Positions 25,393-33,379 of a stretch of 64,000 nt of DNA are shown in pieces. Source of the stretch: JAKACA01 sp049510975 (GTDB taxonomy: Bacteria; Actinomycetota; Acidimicrobiia; Acidimicrobiales; Bog-793); NCBI GenBank assembly GCA_049510975.1, contig JBEKYM010000005.1:57566-121565 (forward strand), given 5' to 3'. Each line of letters begins with the position of its first letter. Position 1 is the first letter of the stretch. The translations under genes and the position numbers were made by a program. The notes beneath the pieces were generated by a model that searched no databases, had not been told where the DNA came from, and was given only the letters and a program-made list of their open reading frames with translations.

Positions 25393-27279
25393 GTGGGGGG
25401 ATCCGATCAGGCGACCACTGAGCTCGAGTCGGTCTTGCTGGACGAGGTCCAGCAACGGCTCGATCTGTGGCGGCTGCGCTACGCCGGCCGGAGCGACCTC
25501 GAACGATCGCACCTCGCCATGCTGGCACTCGAGCGCGAGCAGATCGTGGCCGTCGCCTACCGTGAGGAAGCCGTGGCCGGGCGGGTCGCCGAACTGCAGG
25601 TCGACGACGACGTCAAGGCGCTCGTGCGCCAGATGCTCGTGTGGGTGTGGAAGGACGAACAGCTGCATGCCGAGTACTTGCGCGGCGAGCTGCTCGCCTC
25701 CGGTCACACGCTCTCCCATGTAGTCGTCTACGGGCGACAAATCCAGGGCACGTTGTCGGGTTGGACGTCGGCGACGGCCAATCATCGTGATCCACGCACG
25801 GCGCCGTTTCGAGCGGGCGCTGCCGGCGCGCTGGTGGCCATCGCCGGGCTCACCGGTCAAGCGCCGCCTGCGCTTCGGCGCCAGCTCAAGTTCCAGAGCT
25901 TCCGCCGCTACTGCGAGCTGAGCGTGGCCCTCGAAGCAAGCGCCGCCCTCGGCTATGGACGCTTTGCCGAGCTCGCCGGCTCGCCCGAGGCGCGGGCCGC
26001 CATCGAGCAGATTCGCGACGACGAGGAGCGTCACGTGGCGGCGTTCCGAGTGCTGGCGGCGGCTTTCACCGAGGAGGGGCGCCTCAGCCCCGGCATGACT
26101 TTCGCCCGGCTGCGCCAGGACCTCGAGGCGATCAGCCCATGGTTCGTGCCTGCCGCATTGCGGCCCCCCGAGCTGGGCGGGTCCCGCCGCCGCTCCTTCG
26201 GCTCCGGATCGCCCGTGGCCGTGCGGAGCGCCTCCTCCGACAGCCAGCGGCTCGAAACCCTGACCGAGTGCCTGGATGCCGCCGGGCTGGCAGAGCTCGC
26301 CGGCACTGCCACGACGGCCGCCGTGCGCGTCTCGTTCATGCTCGGATACGACCGCCGTGACCGCTCCAACGTCAACGACCCGGTCCTCGTGGAAGGGCTG
26401 GCCCGCTACCTGCGGGATCACGGCGTGAGGGAGGTGGCCGTGCTCGAAGCACCCACGGTGTACGGCAACATCTTCGCCAACCGGTCGGTCGCCTCCGTCG
26501 CCGCCTACTTCGGCTTCGAGTCGCCTCACTACCGGTTGGTGGATGTGAGCAAGGACTTGCGCCCGTTCCACTTCGAGCGAGGTTTCGTGCAGCGGGCGAT
26601 CAGCGCCACGTGGGTCGATGCCGACCTCCGCGTGGTCATGCCCAAGCTGCGCACCGATCCAACCGAGTTCGCCCACCTGTGCTTGTCGAGCCTCGAGGGC
26701 AGCACGGGCGACATCGACGACACGTTCTACGCCGGGCGCCGAGTGGACTTCCGTTCCGCAACGATGATGCTCCTCGACGTGGCGCCACCCGACTTCGGTG
26801 TCGTCGACGGCTGGGCACCCGTCGCCGACGGCGCGTTCGGCGTGATGGCGTGCGCACGGCCCGCCGAGGTGCGCTGCATCTACGCCGGCGCCGACGTCCT
26901 CGCTGTGGACGAGGCGGTGCTCGGCGATCTCGGTGTGAGCGACCCGCGGCAGGCGCCGATCGTCCGGCAGGCCTACCACTGGTTCGGGCTCGGCCCCTGC
27001 CACCCGGACGTCGATGGCGAGCGCCCCCCGCTCGCCACAGCGCTGCGTGGCGCCCACTCGTCGCGACTGCTGAAGGCGCTCGGCGTGGCGTCGTACCCGA
27101 TCTACATGTACCTGAGCGACGCCGGTGAACGTTTTGTGCCCGCGATGGACATGACCGCCTTTCCAGAGCGGCGCCCTCCGCACTGGCCGGCACGAGCCAT
27201 GCGCGCGGCGACGCAACGTGCCTTCGGCCTGCACCCGCCGGGGCGCACGACCGCCCAAGCGGGCGGCCATCGGGCGTAG
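25393..27279 (+). CDS. Ferritin-like domain fused to DUF362 domain
   Basis: 628-residue protein from GTG at 25393. The N-terminal half (about residues 5-235) is helical with ferritin-like motifs: LEREQIVAVAYREEAVAG, VWKDEQLHAEYLRGEL near 85, LKFQSFRRYCELSVALEASAALGY near 165, and RDDEERHVAAFRVLAAAF near 211. The Glu and ExxH spacing suggests a diiron site. The C-terminal half (about 290-620) resembles DUF362: VSFMLGYDRRDRSNVNDPVLVEGLARYLRDHGVREVAVLEAP, VSKDLRPF, VMPKLRTDP. Function of the fusion is unknown. The frame is open further upstream, but only as a shadow of the patatin gene; no ATG gives a better start. Confidence 0.68.
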   Translation: MGGSDQATTELESVLLDEVQQRLDLWRLRYAGRSDLERSHLAMLALEREQIVAVAYREEAVAGRVAELQVDDDVKALVRQMLVWVWKDEQLHAEYLRGELLASGHTLSHVVVYGRQIQGTLSGWTSATANHRDPRTAPFRAGAAGALVAIAGLTGQAPPALRRQLKFQSFRRYCELSVALEASAALGYGRFAELAGSPEARAAIEQIRDDEERHVAAFRVLAAAFTEEGRLSPGMTFARLRQDLEAISPWFVPAALRPPELGGSRRRSFGSGSPVAVRSASSDSQRLETLTECLDAAGLAELAGTATTAAVRVSFMLGYDRRDRSNVNDPVLVEGLARYLRDHGVREVAVLEAPTVYGNIFANRSVASVAAYFGFESPHYRLVDVSKDLRPFHFERGFVQRAISATWVDADLRVVMPKLRTDPTEFAHLCLSSLEGSTGDIDDTFYAGRRVDFRSATMMLLDVAPPDFGVVDGWAPVADGAFGVMACARPAEVRCIYAGADVLAVDEAVLGDLGVSDPRQAPIVRQAYHWFGLGPCHPDVDGERPPLATALRGAHSSRLLKALGVASYPIYMYLSDAGERFVPAMDMTAFPERRPPHWPARAMRAATQRAFGLHPPGRTTAQAGGHRA

Positions 27280-27426
27280 CCTGGTCGCGATGCGAAACGC
27301 GGCAGGAGCGGTCACGGGCTTGCCCGTCTTTGCCTTGATCTTCGCCGCCTCGATCGGCGCCGAGCACGTCTGCGACGACGGGGCGATGATGGCGCCGTCG
27401 GAGCCATCCTGATCGAGGCATCCCAG

Positions 27427-30216
27427 ATGCCGATACCCACGGGCGAAGTAACGCTGCTGTTCACCGACGTGGAAGGGTCCACACGGAAGTGGGAGGAACA
27501 GCCCGACGCCATGGCAGTGGCGCTGCCCCGACACGACGACATCCTGCGCCAGGCGATCGAGGCTCATGGAGGTTTCGTCTTCAAGACCGTCGGCGATGCG
27601 TTCTGCGCCGCCTTCAGCAGTGCCGGCGCCGCTGCCGAGGCAGCCCTCGCCGGCCAGCAGGCGCTGGCCATGGAGCCTTGGCCCGAGCCGATCTCCATCC
27701 GGGTCCGTATGGGCTTGCATTCCGGCACCTGCTCCGAGCGCGAAGGGGACTACTTCGGCCCGACGGTCAACCGGACGGCTCGGCTGGCGGCCACGGCGTA
27801 CGGCGGCCAGACGGTCGTATCGGCCGCCACGGCCGTCCTGCTGCGCCCGTCACTGCCCGACGGTGCCTCCCTCCGGGACCTTGGTGAGCACCGCCTGAAG
27901 GACCTCGGCCAGCCCGAGTGGGTGTTCCAGCTGAACGCACCCGGGCTGCAACAGGACTTTCCTCCCCTTCGATCCCTCAGCCACCCCCAGCTGCGCCACA
28001 ACCTGCCCGCTCAGTTCACCTCGTTCGTCGGCCGGTCTCGCGAGCTGGCCGAGATCAGGACGCTGCGGGCGACGAACCGGCTCGTGACCTTGACCGGCTC
28101 CGGCGGCGCCGGCAAGACACGACTCGCCCTGCAGGCGGCCGCCGACGACGTCGACGACTCGGGATCGGAGGTCTGGCTCGTGGAGCTGGCGCCGGTGCGG
28201 GAGACCGAGCTCGTCGTCGCTCGCACCGCCGAAGCCGTCGGAGTCCGCGAGGAGCCTGGCCGGCCATTGCTCGGGGTGCTCGTGGACGCGCTGAGGACCC
28301 GCCGTGCCTTGCTCGTCCTCGACAACTGCGAGCACCTCGTCGGTGCTTGCGCCGAGCTGAGCGAGACCTTGCTGCGATCGTGTCCCGACGTGTCGATCCT
28401 GGCAACAAGCCGCGAGCCGCTCGGGATCCCAGGAGAACAAGTCTTTCGCGTGCCCTCGCTCTCCGTCCCCGCCACGAGTGGCACCAACGGCGACGCCTCG
28501 ACATCAGAGGCCGTGCAACTGTTCATCGATCGCGCCCGCCAGCAGGTGCCCGACTTCGAGCCCACCGGTCAGATCGCCGTCGCCATGGCGTCGATCTGCC
28601 GGCAGCTCGACGGCATTCCGCTCGCGCTGGAGCTGGCAGCGGCGAGCCTGCGCCGGCTCTCGGCCGTGGAGATCGCCGAGCGGCTCGACAACCGCTTCCG
28701 GCTGCTCACCGGCGGAAGCCGAACGGCGATGCCGCGTCAGCAGACGCTGCGGGCCACCGTGGACTGGTCCTTCGAGCTCCTCAACTCCGCCGAGCAGCGG
28801 ACGCTGAGCCGGCTCTCGGTCTTCGTGGACGGTTGGTCGTTGGCGGCAGCCGAAGACGTGTGCGCCACGGACGAGGTCGGGCGGGACGACGTCATCGAGG
28901 TCCTCGGATCGCTCGTCGACAAGAGCCTCGTGCAAGCCGAGTCGATCGGGTCGATCACTCGTTATCGGCTGCTCGAGACCATCCGCCACTACGCAGCCGA
29001 GAAGCTGGTCGGCTACGGCGAGGACGAGGTGCGCGCAGCCCGGGCCGCTCATGGCCGCTACTTCGTCCGGTATGCCGAGAGCCGAGCGGGGGCAGCCGAG
29101 ACGGCGCTGTATGCCGGCGGTCCGATGGACTGGCTCGACGAGGTGGACCTCGAGAGGCCGAACATCCGGGCCATGGTCCGCCACAGCCTCGGCGAGGACG
29201 CCAACTCGGTGCTCGTCCAGCGCGTCGTCGTCGCCCTTCGAAGGTTCTGGCAAGTGCGCGGAGACGTCGCCGAAGGTCTCGAGTTCGTCGAGGAGGCGCT
29301 CGCACATGATGAAGCGCCGGCAGCCACGGCGCTTCGAGCCGCCACGTTGTTGGTCGCAGGCGATCTCCTTCAAGTCGGCGGGCACTTCAGCGCCGCCATC
29401 GAGCCCCTGACGAGAGGTCTCGAGGTCGCCAGGAACTGCGACGACGAGCTCCTCCTGATCGACCTCGTCTCGGCTCTGTGCCTCGTCGCAGCGATCGCCG
29501 GGGACCTCGAGACGGCTCGTTGGGCCGGCCAGGAGGCGGTCGAGCGGGGCCGCCGACAGGACGATCCCTGCCGCCTCGGAACGGCTCTCGACTACCAATC
29601 CGTTGCTTTCACCATGCTCGGCGACGAGGCGAGCGCCCGGGCGAATGCGGCCGAGGCGCTTGGGCTCTTTCGGGCTGCCGGTGCGCCGCTTGGCACCGCC
29701 CTCGTGCTCATGCACGCATCGATCGTCGAGATGGCGTCGGGCGACCTCTCCGCCGCGCGGGCCAGCTTGGCGCAGGCGCTCGACTTCGCCTTCGCCATCC
29801 GAGCCGACGGCCTGATCAGCTATCTGACGATCAACCTTGCTGTTGCCCAACTGCTCGACGGCGAGAGCCAAGCTGCAGAGCAATCGTTCCAGCGATGCCT
29901 GGTCGAGGCGCTCCGAGTCGGCAACCGATCCAACACCGCCCATGCCGTGCTCGGTCTGGCGCTGTGTGCGCTGGGTTCCGGCGACGAGATTGCGTCCGCC
30001 CGCTTGCTCGGTGCCGCCGAGGGCCTCATCGAATCGTCTGGGGCGCCCTTTGGGGCGATCGAGGCAAGCCTGAGCGAGGACGGGCGGCAACGTCTCCGGC
30101 GGGCGCTCGGCGCCGACGTCTTGGAGGCCAACCTTCGAGCCGGGCGCCTGATGGAACCCGCCGATCTGCTCGAGAGCGCGCCCGACAGGCGGCAGCGTTC
30201 CACGAGCGTTTCTTGA
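27427..30216 (+). CDS. Class III adenylate cyclase - ATPase - TPR regulator
   Basis: 929-residue signal protein. Residues 1-170 form a class III nucleotide cyclase domain (VTLLFTDVEGSTRKWEE at 8-24, with the metal-binding Asp; GFVFKTVGDAFCAAF near 49; MGLHSGTCSEREGDYFGPTVNRTARLAA near 98). An AfsR/NB-ARC-type ATPase follows, with Walker A TLTGSGGAGKTRLALQ near 222 and RALLVLDNCEHLVGAC near 293. From about 600 the sequence is helical and TPR-like. It ends 45 bases before the repeat precursor gene on the same strand, so it probably senses or controls the peptide operon (inference). Such proteins often lie beside natural-product clusters. Confidence 0.85.
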   Translation: MPIPTGEVTLLFTDVEGSTRKWEEQPDAMAVALPRHDDILRQAIEAHGGFVFKTVGDAFCAAFSSAGAAAEAALAGQQALAMEPWPEPISIRVRMGLHSGTCSEREGDYFGPTVNRTARLAATAYGGQTVVSAATAVLLRPSLPDGASLRDLGEHRLKDLGQPEWVFQLNAPGLQQDFPPLRSLSHPQLRHNLPAQFTSFVGRSRELAEIRTLRATNRLVTLTGSGGAGKTRLALQAAADDVDDSGSEVWLVELAPVRETELVVARTAEAVGVREEPGRPLLGVLVDALRTRRALLVLDNCEHLVGACAELSETLLRSCPDVSILATSREPLGIPGEQVFRVPSLSVPATSGTNGDASTSEAVQLFIDRARQQVPDFEPTGQIAVAMASICRQLDGIPLALELAAASLRRLSAVEIAERLDNRFRLLTGGSRTAMPRQQTLRATVDWSFELLNSAEQRTLSRLSVFVDGWSLAAAEDVCATDEVGRDDVIEVLGSLVDKSLVQAESIGSITRYRLLETIRHYAAEKLVGYGEDEVRAARAAHGRYFVRYAESRAGAAETALYAGGPMDWLDEVDLERPNIRAMVRHSLGEDANSVLVQRVVVALRRFWQVRGDVAEGLEFVEEALAHDEAPAATALRAATLLVAGDLLQVGGHFSAAIEPLTRGLEVARNCDDELLLIDLVSALCLVAAIAGDLETARWAGQEAVERGRRQDDPCRLGTALDYQSVAFTMLGDEASARANAAEALGLFRAAGAPLGTALVLMHASIVEMASGDLSAARASLAQALDFAFAIRADGLISYLTINLAVAQLLDGESQAAEQSFQRCLVEALRVGNRSNTAHAVLGLALCALGSGDEIASARLLGAAEGLIESSGAPFGAIEASLSEDGRQRLRRALGADVLEANLRAGRLMEPADLLESAPDRRQRSTSVS

Positions 30217-30261
30217 AGCGATGTGCGAAGATCTCGGCGAGCGACCGAGGGGGTAACGGCA

Positions 30262-30921
30262 ATGGCAGACGCGGCCGGCGAGGCGCCGAGCGACCTGGAG
30301 ATCCGCGTGACCCGGCTGGAGCAACAAGTCGCCGACCTGTCGTCGGCGGCCGGCGGATCCGCCGGGCCGGTGGATGTGCACGTGCACGTGCACCATCACG
30401 GGCACCAGGCCTGTTGGGCCGGACACAGCCACACGGCTTGCTGGGCCGGGCAGGGCCCCGGACCGACGGCTTGCTGGGCCGGGCACGGTGCTCATCCGTG
30501 CTGGGCGGGGCACTCCCACCATGCATGCTGGGCCGGACCTGGGCCCGGTGGAGCCTCCACGGCATGCTGGGCCGCTCCGGGTGGGGCGTCGCAAGAGTGC
30601 TGGGCACCGAGTCCGGCGGGCGCAGCGACGGCCTGTTGGGCACCGAGTCCGGCGGGCGGAGCGACGGCCTGTTGGGCACCGAGTCCGGCGGGCGGAGCGA
30701 CGGCCTGTTGGGCACCGAGTCCGGCGGGAGGAGCAACCGCGTGCTGGGCGGCGAGTCCGGCGGGAGGAGCGAGTGCGGCGGGTGCAGCGACGGAGTGCTG
30801 GTGGGCGGGAGCTCAACACGGGGCGGGCGCCGGCGCACAACCGGGCCCTGCAGCGCCGACCGGATCGCCGGCGAGCACCGAGCCGGCGGCCCCGAGCGAC
30901 GGCTCTGCATCTGCTGAGTGA
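30262..30921 (+). CDS. Cys-Trp repeat RiPP precursor peptide (candidate)
   Basis: 219-residue peptide with a strong design. Residues 10-28 (SDLEIRVTRLEQQVADLSS) form a short amphipathic helix, probably the leader recognised by the modification enzymes. A His-rich segment DVHVHVHHHGH is at 38-48. Twelve cysteines follow at 51, 60, 71, 80, 89, 102, 113, 125, 137, 149, 161 and 179, and every one is followed by Trp; eleven read CWA and the last reads CWW. Between 113 and 172 the unit is 12 residues, typically APSPAGGATACW. The tail from 184 is Ala/Pro/Gly-rich without Cys. A GAGGGGG ribosome binding site is 8 bases before ATG 30262. A YcaO/E1 fusion, a SagB-type oxidase and VioB-like genes follow directly, so thiazole formation at the Cys residues is expected (inference). 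Confidence 0.85.
   Translation: MADAAGEAPSDLEIRVTRLEQQVADLSSAAGGSAGPVDVHVHVHHHGHQACWAGHSHTACWAGQGPGPTACWAGHGAHPCWAGHSHHACWAGPGPGGASTACWAAPGGASQECWAPSPAGAATACWAPSPAGGATACWAPSPAGGATACWAPSPAGGATACWAASPAGGASAAGAATECWWAGAQHGAGAGAQPGPAAPTGSPASTEPAAPSDGSASAE
30598..30777 (+). repeat. 36-bp in-frame tandem repeats in the precursor gene
   Basis: Five consecutive 36-base units starting at Cys codons 30598, 30634, 30670, 30706 and 30742. The central units are almost identical in DNA (including the variable third positions), so the array probably grew by recent duplication. Being a multiple of three, gain or loss of units changes the number of Cys-Trp sites without breaking the frame. Confidence 0.9.
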
Positions 30922-30941
30922 GCTCTGCATCCGCTGAGTGA
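30902..30941 (+). repeat. 20-bp tandem duplication at the precursor/cyclodehydratase junction
   Basis: Two adjacent 20-base copies (30902-30921 and 30922-30941) differ at one position. Each ends in GAGTGA. The first copy ends with the precursor's TGA stop. The second copy carries the only plausible start region for the next gene. Twenty is not a multiple of three, so the duplication changes the reading-frame relation between the two genes. Confidence 0.9.
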
Positions 30942-33375
30942 ACCGGCACCCGGCTCGATCCGCCGCTTTCGCTGGCTGGCCTCGTCGACGATCACACCGT
31001 CGGCACAAGGCCTGATCGTTCGTACGACGGCGGGCTCGTTTCTGCTCGACGGGACCGACGCCGCCGTCATCGGTCAGTTCGTCAGGCTCCTCGACGGAGC
31101 CCGCACCATTGAAGAGCTCGCAGCAGCCCTGCCGCAGTACTCGCGCACGAGCATCGAAGCGGTCGTGGAGACGCTCGTCCAGAGCCGGGCTGTCGAAGCG
31201 ACGACGGAACATCAGACGCAGTGGGGCGATCCGAGTGCGGCAGCTCCTGGCGACTTGAGTCAGGCACGCCTGCTGCTCGTCGGTCTCGAGCCTTGGGGAC
31301 TCGTTGCCGGAGCGGCGCTGGCCGCCGCCGGCGTCGGACACTTGCATGTCATCGACGAGCGCCCGGTGAGCGAGCGAGACGCTCGCGGTCTGGCCGGCTG
31401 GGGCACTCCGCTCGTGGGAGTGCCCCGCAGTCAAGTGCTTGCCAACGACGTCGCCGAGTCAGCGCCCACGAGCCACGTCGCCAGCACTCCCCTGTCCATT
31501 GGCCCCTCGGGTGAAGTCGAGCTGCCGACGGAGCCGTTCGACCTCGCCATCGTCGCCACGGCGGCTGAGGAGTTCGGCGTTCTGTTGGCTGTGGCCCGCG
31601 CTGCCCAACGCCGGCGGCTCCGCTCGCTGTCGGCTTCGGTGCAAGGGTCTGAGGCGGTCGTGGGGCCTGGCGTCGTCCCAGGGTCGACCGCCTGCTGGAA
31701 CTGCTACCACCATCGGCGGATGGCGGCGATGGAGGACCCGTGGGCGGCGGATCGCCTCGAGCGGGCCGCCACCTCCGGGCAGCCGAGTGGACCGCCGATC
31801 AGCTACCTCGCCCCCGCCGTGGGTCTCCTCGGCAACCTTGTCGCCCTCGAAGCCATACAAATGCTGGACTTCGCCACTCCCAGCCGGCTGCTCGGAGGCG
31901 TCCTCGTCCAGGACGTCGTCACGTTGGAGACGAGCCGTCACCGTCTCGTCCAGTTGCCCTGGTGCCCGGTGTGCGGTGGAGCGGCTGACAATCCTGTTTC
32001 GTTCGAGCTGCCGAGGACCCGGGGCCACGACAGGTCGGGCGAACCGCCGTCGCCCGCCGTCTGGCCGCCTCCCCGGGATGGCGACCCGGGCGCCCGTATG
32101 TCCGACGCCGGAAGCCCGGCCGAGGTCCGCCAACAACTGAGCGAGTGGGTCGACAGCCACTGTGGGATCATCCGCTCCGTTGCCGTCGATCATCACCCGC
32201 CGGAGGACCCGGCGTTGCCAAAGACGGCCACGGCGGTCCTCAGCTGGTGGGGAGATCCGTCCCGCGGAGTCGACCACGCCGGCGGCAAAGGCCCGAGCGA
32301 TGCTGCCGCCATGATCGGCGCCGTAGCCGAAGGGCTCGAGCGGTACTCGGCGTCGCGGGTCCGGCCGCAGGATCTCCGCTTCGCACGTCTCGACGAGTTG
32401 CCACCGGAGGAACGGCTCGACCCTCGAGATCTCGGGCTGTATGACGACGAGCAGTACGAGCGGCCGGGTTTCCCGCATGCTCGCTTCGATGCCGGTCGGC
32501 CGCTGTGGTGGTCGCGGGGGTGGTGGGTGCCGTCGTGGCGGCAGGCGTGGCTGCCGGCGCTGGCGACCCACATCGACCTGCCCGTCGCCCCGGAGGACGA
32601 CTTCGTGCAGGTGACGTCGAACGGCCTCGGCGCCGGAGTCACGCCGGCTGCTGCTGCCAGGGCCGCCGCCTTCGAGCTGATCGAGCGAGACGCTCTCGTG
32701 ATGACGTGGCTGACACGACAGGCGGGCCGGGAGCTCGCCATCGACGCAACCCTCGGCGCGGACGCCCTCGAGATCGTGCGGCAGATTCAAGCCTGCGGTG
32801 CCGTCGTCCGTCTTCTCGCCATCTCGGCAGCCGTCCGCGCCCCGGTGGTCGCGTGCCTGGCGTTCGGCGACGGTCACACGTGGCCGGCCGTCACCTTGGC
32901 GTCGTCATCTGGTCCGGATCTCCGCTCGGCCGCACGCCGAGCGGTCTTCGAGCAGGGCCACGCAGGACCAGCCGTTCGACGGGCGATCCGGTCAGGGGCA
33001 CCCGTTCCCATCCGCCCGGAAGGCGTGCGGACGCCGTTCGATCACGCTCTGCTGTTCGCGCCCGCCGGCCGCAGCGATGCGGTGGACTTCCTCTTCGCCT
33101 CGTCGGAGCCTCCAGCGACGATCGCCGATCTCGAGGACGACGTGATCGTCACGGTGGAGGACTGCGGTCGGCGCCTCGAGGAGGCCGGCGTGCAACTTGC
33201 CGTTGCCGACGTCACCTCGGCGGATCTGCGCCTCGGCCCGTGGACGGTCGTGCGCGCCCTCGGCGCCGGCGCCCAGAGCATCCACTTCGGCTGGGGGATG
33301 GAGCGCCGGGGCAGCCCTCGGCTCGCACGCCTCCTGAACGGTCCGCTCAACCTGCTACCGCACCCGCTCGCCTGA
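30934..33375 (+). CDS. Leader-binding / E1-like / YcaO cyclodehydratase fusion
   Basis: Azoline-forming enzyme that would convert precursor Cys to thiazoline with ATP. Numbered from a proposed CTG start at 30934 (813 residues): residues 9-85 resemble the leader-recognition domain of cyclodehydratase partner proteins (IRRFRWLASSTITPS, LLDGARTIEELAAALPQY). An E1/ThiF-like domain follows, with a zinc tetrathiolate CWNC (254-257) and CPVC (344-347). YcaO spans about 430-800: GGKGPSDAAAMIGAVAEGLERYS near 450, ELIERDALVM near 581, HTWPAVTLASSSGPDLRSAARRAVFEQ near 648, and a PHPLA-type Pro-rich C-terminus typical of azole-forming YcaOs. No ATG, GTG or TTG lies in frame before GTG 31165, which would cut off the leader-binding part, so the true start is uncertain. 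The next gene begins 4 bases after the stop. Confidence 0.85.
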   Translation: MSEPAPGSIRRFRWLASSTITPSAQGLIVRTTAGSFLLDGTDAAVIGQFVRLLDGARTIEELAAALPQYSRTSIEAVVETLVQSRAVEATTEHQTQWGDPSAAAPGDLSQARLLLVGLEPWGLVAGAALAAAGVGHLHVIDERPVSERDARGLAGWGTPLVGVPRSQVLANDVAESAPTSHVASTPLSIGPSGEVELPTEPFDLAIVATAAEEFGVLLAVARAAQRRRLRSLSASVQGSEAVVGPGVVPGSTACWNCYHHRRMAAMEDPWAADRLERAATSGQPSGPPISYLAPAVGLLGNLVALEAIQMLDFATPSRLLGGVLVQDVVTLETSRHRLVQLPWCPVCGGAADNPVSFELPRTRGHDRSGEPPSPAVWPPPRDGDPGARMSDAGSPAEVRQQLSEWVDSHCGIIRSVAVDHHPPEDPALPKTATAVLSWWGDPSRGVDHAGGKGPSDAAAMIGAVAEGLERYSASRVRPQDLRFARLDELPPEERLDPRDLGLYDDEQYERPGFPHARFDAGRPLWWSRGWWVPSWRQAWLPALATHIDLPVAPEDDFVQVTSNGLGAGVTPAAAARAAAFELIERDALVMTWLTRQAGRELAIDATLGADALEIVRQIQACGAVVRLLAISAAVRAPVVACLAFGDGHTWPAVTLASSSGPDLRSAARRAVFEQGHAGPAVRRAIRSGAPVPIRPEGVRTPFDHALLFAPAGRSDAVDFLFASSEPPATIADLEDDVIVTVEDCGRRLEEAGVQLAVADVTSADLRLGPWTVVRALGAGAQSIHFGWGMERRGSPRLARLLNGPLNLLPHPLA

Positions 33376-33379
33376 CCCG

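Noticed and set aside
22577..25528. Long minus-strand open frame (983 codons) opposite amt and patatin, with similar ones at 25204-27720 and 28504-31434
   Set aside because: High GC leaves few stops in the opposite strand. The products are His/Glu/Arg-rich without motifs, whereas the plus strand has clear families.
27290..27412. 40-codon open frame (MRNAAGAVTGLPVFALIFAA then a polar tail) in front of the cyclase-ATPase gene
   Set aside because: It has a hydrophobic stretch, but no ribosome binding site is visible and codon choice does not stand out. It is too short to support without conservation.
30598..30777. Regular 36-bp repeats that could suggest a CRISPR array
   Set aside because: The copies are contiguous without spacers and are in frame with a strong coding pattern.
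29478..30937. Other long open frames across the precursor repeats (from 29478 and from 30374)
   Set aside because: They come from repetition in GC-rich DNA. They give Arg/Pro/Gly-rich sequence without family features, and the CW frame has the ribosome binding site.
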